Positions 57,700 through 64,000 of a DNA stretch of 64,000 nucleotides are shown one piece after another. Origin of the DNA: Margaritifera margaritifera (Eukaryota > Mollusca > Bivalvia > Unionida > Margaritiferidae); the NCBI GenBank assembly GCA_029931535.1, contig JAQPZY010001555.1:1178001-1242000 (forward strand). Direction: 5' to 3'. Both the position numbers and the translations under genes were made by a program. Below the pieces are notes generated by a model that saw only the letters and a list, made by a program, of their open reading frames with translations, had not been told where the DNA came from and did not search any database. How positions within the stretch are numbered: the first letter of the stretch is position 1; every line of letters begins with the position of its first letter.

Positions 57700-57945
57700 G
57701 TAAGTGGAAATTAGGAAAGATTTTCGTTCATTAGGGCCGGACAAAGTTACTGGTAAGTGGAAATTAGGAAAGATTTTCGTTCATTAGGGCCTGACAAAGT
57801 TGTAAGTAGAAATTAGGACAGATTTTCATTCATTCGGGCCTGACAAAGTTGTAAGTAGAAATTAGGACAGATTTTCATTCATTAAGGCCTGACAAAGTTG
57901 TAAGTCAAAATTAGGACAGATTTTCATTCATTAGGGCCTGACGGT
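57700..57945. repeat. 49-53-bp tandem repeat (5 copies) that duplicates the splice donor
   Basis: Unit 'gtaagtggaaattaggaaag' + 'attttcgttcattagggcct' + 'gacaaagtt'. The first unit begins exactly at the donor of exon 57580-57699, and 'gtaagt' recurs at 57753, 57802, 57851 and 57900. Confidence 0.95.
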
Positions 57946-58188
57946 TAGTGGAGCTTTATGGTAATATTGTTTTCTGTCCAAACATCTGTCTGTCCATCAA
58001 AAATATATTTCCATAAGAAACGTTTACAAGGAATCTTTGAATTTTTTTAAGCTTTATATTGAGACCTGAAAATACTGTATTTCAGTTTTCAGAATTCTAA
58101 AGGCTGAGACAGGTCTTTGAAAACTTTAGGATGGCAAAAGTGTTTGAAAATTAACATACTAGTTTGTACTTGAAAGTTCATGAATTTG
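57946..58188. other. Intronic stretch
   Basis: Nothing recognised. Confidence 0.5.
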
Positions 58189-59640
58189 TAGCTCACTTAG
58201 CCATAAGGCCAAGTGACCTTATGGTATGGCCCTTTGTGGGTCATTTGTTCTCCAGCCTTTAGATGCAGTCGGCCATCAACAAATGTTATTTTTAACTTCT
58301 TCTCAAAAACCACCAGACCAGTTTCAGCCAAACTTGGCAGGTTTGTACTAATAATGTCTAACTGCCATTAAATATGGCCACCATTACTAAAAACAGAAAA
58401 AGCTTTAAATGGCTTTTTTTCCAAAATTGTTGAACAGAATTTAATCAAATTTGATAGAAATAATTCTGGCATGAAGACCATTCAGGTTTATACAAATTAT
58501 GCTGATCCATTATCTATCAGCAATTGCTATTTTAGAATTCTTCTCAAAAACATCTTGACAAAATTCAACCAAACTTGGTCCAGAGCAATCAGGCATCAAG
58601 GCCTTTCAAGTTTGTACAAATGATGCCAATCTGCCATCAAATACAGCCACTATGACTAAAATTAGAAAAACCTTTAAATGATTTCCTCTCTAAAAATGGC
58701 TGAACATAATTTTATTAAATTGTAGAGAAAGCATCCTGGCATGAAGACCTTTCAGAGTTTTACAAATAATGCCAATCTGCCATAAAATGAGGCCAGCATG
58801 ACTGAAACGAGAATAACCAATAAACAACTTCTCCTCAAAGACTGCACGTCAGAATTTGACCTAATTAAACAGAAAGCATACTGGCATTAAGACCTTTCAT
58901 TTCAAGTTTGTACAAACTATGCTGATCCACCTTCAAATATGGCTGCTCTTGCTAAAAATAGAAAAAGCCTTTAAACAGCTTCTTATCCAAAACCACTGAA
59001 AATAAATTTGACCAAGCATGACAGAAAGCATCCTGGCATGAAGACCTTTCAGGTTTGTACAAATGATTCTGATCCACCATCAAATATGACAGCAGTTAAT
59101 AAAAATATAAAACCTTAAAATGACTTCTTCTCCAAAACCACTGAATAGAATTTGACAAAACTTGATAGAAAGCATCATGTCACGATGATCTTCCAAGTTT
59201 GTACAAATGATGCCAATCTGCAATCAAATATGGCAAGTGTTACTAGATGTATGAAAACCTTTATACAACTTATTCTTCAAAACCTCAGAATAGAATCTGA
59301 CCAAACTTAACAGAAATCATCTATGTACGTACACCTTTCACAATGATACAAATGATTCCAATCTGCCATCAAATATGACTTGTGTTACTAAAAATAGAAA
59401 AACCTATTACTTGATCAAATTTGACAGAAAATGTTCTAGCTTGAACACCTTCAGATTTATACAAAAAGATACCCTTCTGCTATCAAATATGGCTTCTTTT
59501 ACTAAATGTAGAAAACATTTGCACAACTTTATTTTACCAACTTTGACACAAAGTATGCTTGTGAACAGGCCTTTCAGTATTGGAAAACTAATGCTGATGT
59601 GTGATCAGATATGAATGAAAATACAAGAATTTGAGAAACC
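58189..59640 (+). repeat. Palindrome-headed tandem array, locus 3 (~150-bp units, different body)
   Basis: Head 'tagctcacttagccataagg' + 'ccaagtgaccttatggtatg', then about nine degenerate units with 'accaaacttgacagaaagca', 'catgaagacctttcaggttt', 'gtacaaatgatgccaatctg' and 'ccatcaaatatgg'. The body differs from loci 1, 2 and 4 although the head is shared. Confidence 0.85.
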
Positions 59641-60059
59641 TTAAAACAGTTGTATTCACAACATATGGAATTGACAGCAGTGGAGAAATTTCAAGAGTTA
59701 GTATCCTACTGGCCCAGATTTCTTGGTCAACAGCTCTTGCATTTGGCTGTTAGGCAGATGTCAGATAGATGAGTGATATCAGGTGTTATCAGAGGGTCAA
59801 CTGCCACTTGTATACTTTTCTGAAACAGCTGCAGTGATGGTGATTATTTGCATTGATTGAAATAGAAATGGCCCATGTTATAAACTAACCCAGTTTTACT
59901 TATAGTGCAGTCAAGGAAAACAGGGACATAATCAATCCATAATTGTTTTAGAAGTATATGAAGAAACAAAAACTTTATATTGGCTCATTAGCAGTCATGA
60001 ATTAGATTCTAGAAAATCATTACATATTTTGGAAAGTCAATAAAAAGTCCTTGAATTGT
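59641..60059. other. Intronic stretch
   Basis: Nothing recognised except a 'aaagtccttgaattgta' phrase like that at 30330. Confidence 0.5.
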
Positions 60060-61060
60060 ACGCAACCAGAGCTGTATGATTCCTGCTTCCATGTCCTTAT
60101 TTTGAGGAGTTATGGCCCCTGATTGCCTGTCCTCCTAACCTTTGTTTCTACAGCTTATATTTAGCAAGGATTGTTGAATTTGGACCCAATTTGGCATGTC
60201 ACTCTATATTGATGGGACCTTGTATAAGTTCGATTTCCAGTGTTCCACAGCATCATTTGCAAGAGTTATGCCCCCTGATTGGCCATCCTACTGACTTGGG
60301 TTTATGCAGCATTACTTTACCAATGATTGTTGGTTTTCAACCAAATTTGGCATGCAGCTTTGTGTTAATGAGACCTGAATGATTTTAATTTCCAGCATTC
60401 AATGATGTCATTTGCAGGAGTTGTGCCCCCTGATTCTCCACCTGTTTTTTTGCAGTATTAATGCAGCTTTATATTGATGAGACATTTTATGAGTTTGATT
60501 TCCAGTTCTCAACATCATCAATTAGAGGACATATGGCCCCAGATTTCCCTTGCTCCTAACTTTGGTTTCTGCAGCATAAATTTTTTCCAAAGATTGATCA
60601 ATTTCATCCAATTTTAGTATGCATCTTGATGTTAATGAGACTTTGAATTAGTTGGATTCTAGGGTTCCATGACATAAATTACAGTAGTTGTATCCCTGAT
60701 TGATTGTCACTACCCCACCCTATCTGTCTTTGGTTTCTGCAACACTACTTTACCAATGATTATTGGATTTCAAAAAGATTTGGCATGCAGCTTTATATTT
60801 ATGAGACCATGAATGAGTTTGATTTCCAGCATTTCACTGTATTATTTAGGAGAGTTATATGCCCAAATTGCTCATTCTCCTAACTTTAATTTTTTTGCTG
60901 CATATTTTTACTTAGGAAAGTTGGATTTCAATCAAATTTATCATGCACCTTTACACAGATGAGACCTTGAATGACTTGGATTTCCAGCATTCCTTGTCAT
61001 AATATAGAGGAGTTATGGCTCCTGAATAACCATTCTCCTGTATTTGGTGTCACAAGTTTA
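60060..61060 (+). repeat. Degenerate ~150-160-bp tandem repeat ('gttatgccccctgatt' family), locus 2
   Basis: About six units with the same phrases as 10030-11000 ('ttggcatgcagcttt', 'gatgagaccttgaatgag', 'gttatgccccctgatt'). Confidence 0.85.
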
Positions 61061-62125
61061 AGGCCCTGCCAAGCAGATTATAGTGAACAGGTCCCTTTGC
61101 AATGCACCCATTGCTATCATCCAAGCTTAATTTGACCTGTACCACCCAGTTTTAAATATTAGACATTTATGTCGGGGTCAGCGGTCAGAGTATATTCCAT
61201 ATCAAAAACATGGAATTTACCAAAACCATACAGTAGCAGCATAGGGATGCTGCTTTAAACAAGAACTAACATAATTTAGCAACCTTGTATTGAATCCCAC
61301 CTGCTTGAAATCGATAAAATGAATATTTATCTTATTATTCATAACAGTTGAAACATATTTGGCTTATTAATTAATCAATATATGAGCTGATCATCCAGTA
61401 TTTACTTACTGATTCAGCTCTGCAAGGCACCATTGCTTGGTCACATGATTGCCTTATATTTCATATTGAATGCAATAAGATTATCATCAACCTTTTCCCT
61501 TTATAGGTTCTTTATATTGCCTATTCATTTTACCGCTGATGCAAAGGAAAATGTAGGCCACAAGAGTTTGGATTACATGACCAAACAGTGTGAGAAATTG
61601 CTAACTTCGGAGTCCAGTTTGTAAATACTGCATTTTCAGCTCATTTGCCAATTTATTAAAGAGAAAAAATAATTGTTATGGCTGAGAAGTCAAATTATCT
61701 CCTAACTGATTTTGTGCAGGTCGGTTTGATTTAAGGTCGCTTGATTATGCTAGTCCCATTGTAAAGTGACTACCCTATGCAGCTATGTTTTAAGTGGGAA
61801 TGCTGAGTGAACTTGCACCACAATATAAATGTCCAAATACCTTTTGCCATTTTTTGTAGAAGAAATTTGCTATCAGCTCAACTTTTTCATCAAATTTATC
61901 ATTAAATTTATCTTGAAGTTGGCACTTGCTATCCAGCCATTGGAATAAATGTGCTGTGTATTTCATAGTTAAAAGTTGAAACTAGCCACAATATAAGAAA
62001 ACTTACTGTGAAGTCATTTATTTTTGTGGTTTTGGGAAAAGTGACATTTTTGGTGATACCTAACTTTGTGAATTGAGGAAAGGGTCCTATTGGTAACACA
62101 GAAAGATCACTGTTATTTTGTTTTT
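61061..62125. other. Intronic stretch, nothing recognised
   Basis: A candidate acceptor-like 'ccctttatag' at 61505 is followed by a frame that stops within 17 codons; not annotated as an exon. Confidence 0.5.
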
Positions 62126-62475
62126 TAGCTCACCTGGCCATAAAGTCAAGTGAGCTTATGGTATGGCTCTCCATCATTTGTCCATCATCTGTCCATCAAC
62201 AATTGCTTGTTACCACTCTGGAGTCCATATTTCTGATCTGATTTCGATCAAACTTGGTATATGGACTAAATTATATCATCAAAATCTTGACAAGTTTGAT
62301 AATGAGTGAGATCCATGTGTATTAATGAAGTGATCTTACATGTGATCAGCTAAGCTTGTTACTATTCATTAAGCCATAATTTTAATCTGATTTTGATCAA
62401 ACTTGGGATATGGGCTTGTATCTTGAAGGTCTTAGATGAGTTCTATGATTAGCAAGATCAACGCATGTAAATCAC
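62126..62475 (+). repeat. Palindrome-headed repeat, locus 4
   Basis: Head 'tagctcacctggccataaag' + 'tcaagtgagcttatggtatg', then 'caacaattgcttgttaccac' and two units of the locus-1 family. Confidence 0.9.
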
Positions 62476-63453
62476 TAGCAGATACAGTGTCGGCTAGAAT
62501 AATGTCTTCATGTGTTTTGAATAAAAGCCCCTTTCTGACTTATAAGTGAGAAATTTTTTTAAAATGAGCTGTGAAAAGTGAGTAGAAAAGTAAAAAAAAT
62601 GGCACTTTGGTTCATACTGTTACAGCTAAATTGTGCAATGTGGCCAGAATTTCAAAGTGTAAACAATTAAAATTGTTCAGTTAATATTTTAAATATTGAA
62701 ATTACATTTTTCTAAAAAATGTAGTATACAGTTTTGTTCATTATTTATGAAATGTGCAAAAAGTGGACATTTTCAGGTTTGTGCCTTAAATAGAGTGCTC
62801 ATAATAAGAGATGTAAATACCCACTACCACCACCACCACCAGTTTTTTAGGAATCACTGACAGGACTCGGTACACAATTATTTCCCTATATATTCTCTAC
62901 ATTTTTTCAGTAATGAACTTTTCTATTGTGCAAATCCAAATAAATCATATGTTAATCAAAAGTATCTTCCTAGATAAACTTACAGTAAAGTTCTTGTTAA
63001 AGGGTATCTGGTATTTTTGGGAGAGGATGAACTGTAAACAAAGTAATGTGCCATGGATCACAGATTATACTTCCAGGACAGCATCAGTGCCAGATTATTC
63101 ACTGTGATCAAAATATGCACAGAGAATCAAATCATAATCCATATATTTTAAAGAATAAACAGTTTCCTTTAATTCAGTAACAAAAATGCCTAAAATCTAA
63201 ACCAAAAGATCACAACCAAAGAAAAAAGAGGAAAAATACACTAAGAATAGATAGGGACTACATTTGTGGGTATAGACCTGGAAATAATAATTGTGACCAG
63301 AGTCCTGATGGTAATACTTGAAACAATAGTAGAAAATGATTTTAAAAGATAATCATCGCATTAGTTCCTCCAATAATGTTTCAAACGTTAAGATAAATTC
63401 TTTTGTGTTTTATAAAGAAAACAAAATTTTGAAAATGTTATAAATATCTTTAT
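62476..63453. other. Intronic stretch, nothing recognised
   Basis: AT-rich; short (CCA)n-like tract near 62822-62840. Confidence 0.5.
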
Positions 63454-63535
63454 TATACAGTAAAACCTGTCTTGAGACCACCCCTTCTGCCAACAAAAAG
63501 TGGTCTCAAGACAGGTGGTCTCTCGTAACAGGTTT
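63454..63535. mobile_element. Short foldback element with 'cagtaaaacctgtc' end
   Basis: 'aacctgtcttgagaccaccc' pairs with 'gtggtctcaagacaggtggt' around a ~15-nt loop, followed by a partial repeat ending 'gtaacaggttt'. The end resembles inverted termini of Tc1/mariner-type MITEs; the family assignment is uncertain. Confidence 0.65.
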
Positions 63536-64000
63536 GTGCAAGATGATAAGTTTTCAAGGACAAAATTCAACAGGGCTTAAGAAGGAAAATACCCACAATT
63601 GATGTATATGCAGTTGATTCTTTATTCATAGTTCTTGTTAAAAAATATTCCATTGATTTCATCTCAAAATAATTTTATATAGCAATAAAGATTTACATCT
63701 ATCATAAAATATTCATATTTATATTTGAAGACTAGGTTTACATGTATTAACATATGAATTTCCAAATTAACTAAGGTATAATTTATTTATCCTGTCCATA
63801 AGTTAACTTCACATGTCCATAAATTTTGGAGTTACTTCCAATGTAACATAACAATTGTACAGTTAATAACAGTTACTCATCCTGTGTATGAATTAGCAGT
63901 TTTTTTCAGGCTTTGGTTTAATATGGAATATACATGTACCAGTGAATGAAATAAAAAAAAACAGAATTAACCCATCCAGAAACAAAATAAATTTATTGAG
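63536..64000. other. End of window, nothing recognised
   Basis: AT-rich intronic or intergenic DNA. Confidence 0.5.

Noticed and set aside
61500..61627. Candidate transmembrane exon after 'ccctttatag'
   Set aside because: The phase-1 frame is briefly hydrophobic but reaches a stop within 17 codons and lacks the family's tail sequence.

Overview
This is a eukaryotic (animal) window: a single large intron-rich gene on the + strand occupies almost all of it, and the rest is AT-rich intronic DNA packed with repeats. Nothing points to bacteria: there are no operons or long ORFs, and every recognisable coding block is a 41-194 nt exon bounded by AG and GT with matching codon phases. The exons assemble into one open frame of 22 exons (2655 nt, about 884 codons) that I recognise as a KIAA0319 / KIAA0319L-type protein. 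In order it has four EGF-like domains, a short Thr/Pro linker, five PKD domains, a membrane-proximal alpha/beta segment and a conserved six-cysteine motif. The 5' end (signal peptide, MANEC/MANSC-type domain) lies upstream. The 3' end (transmembrane segment and cytoplasmic tail) lies downstream or in the unresolved last 6.3 kb. The SINEs ending in an 'aatggcgttaaaccc' tail, the 'agctcacctggccataaggcc' repeats and the 'tcaaggtcatggtcat' intronic repeats are of a kind I associate with molluscs, probably a bivalve. That is an inference, not a proven assignment.

Layout. 1-5.6 kb: a ~4-kb tandem duplication; each unit has a 67-bp minisatellite, two EGF exons and a foldback MITE. 8.98-12.8 kb: two small linker exons. 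17.0-20.3 kb: PKD1 on three exons. 20.3-26.1 kb: an intron with a decayed DIRS-like retroelement and a 52-bp minisatellite. 26.1-29.3 kb: PKD2 on three exons. 29.9-33.4 kb: PKD3. 34.3-39.8 kb: PKD4, with a hAT transposase relic in its intron. 41.4-45.9 kb: PKD5. 46.7-48.6 kb: post-PKD segment. 48.6-55.8 kb: a 7.2-kb intron holding a second DIRS-like relic. 55.8-57.7 kb: membrane-proximal exons. 57.7-64 kb: only repeats recognised.

Of most interest: (1) the in-frame tandem EGF cassette, whose first exon differs between copies almost only at amino-acid-changing positions; (2) a tandem repeat that multiplies the splice donor just before the expected transmembrane exon, so that use of a downstream copy would give a soluble ectodomain; (3) a foldback element made of two related palindromes whose arms differ by a compensated base change; (4) several repeats that abut splice donors.

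I found no evidence for a second protein-coding gene, a true tRNA/rRNA gene, or a CRISPR array. All counts were made by eye and exon boundaries are inferred from splice consensus, phase continuity and family similarity, without transcript data.
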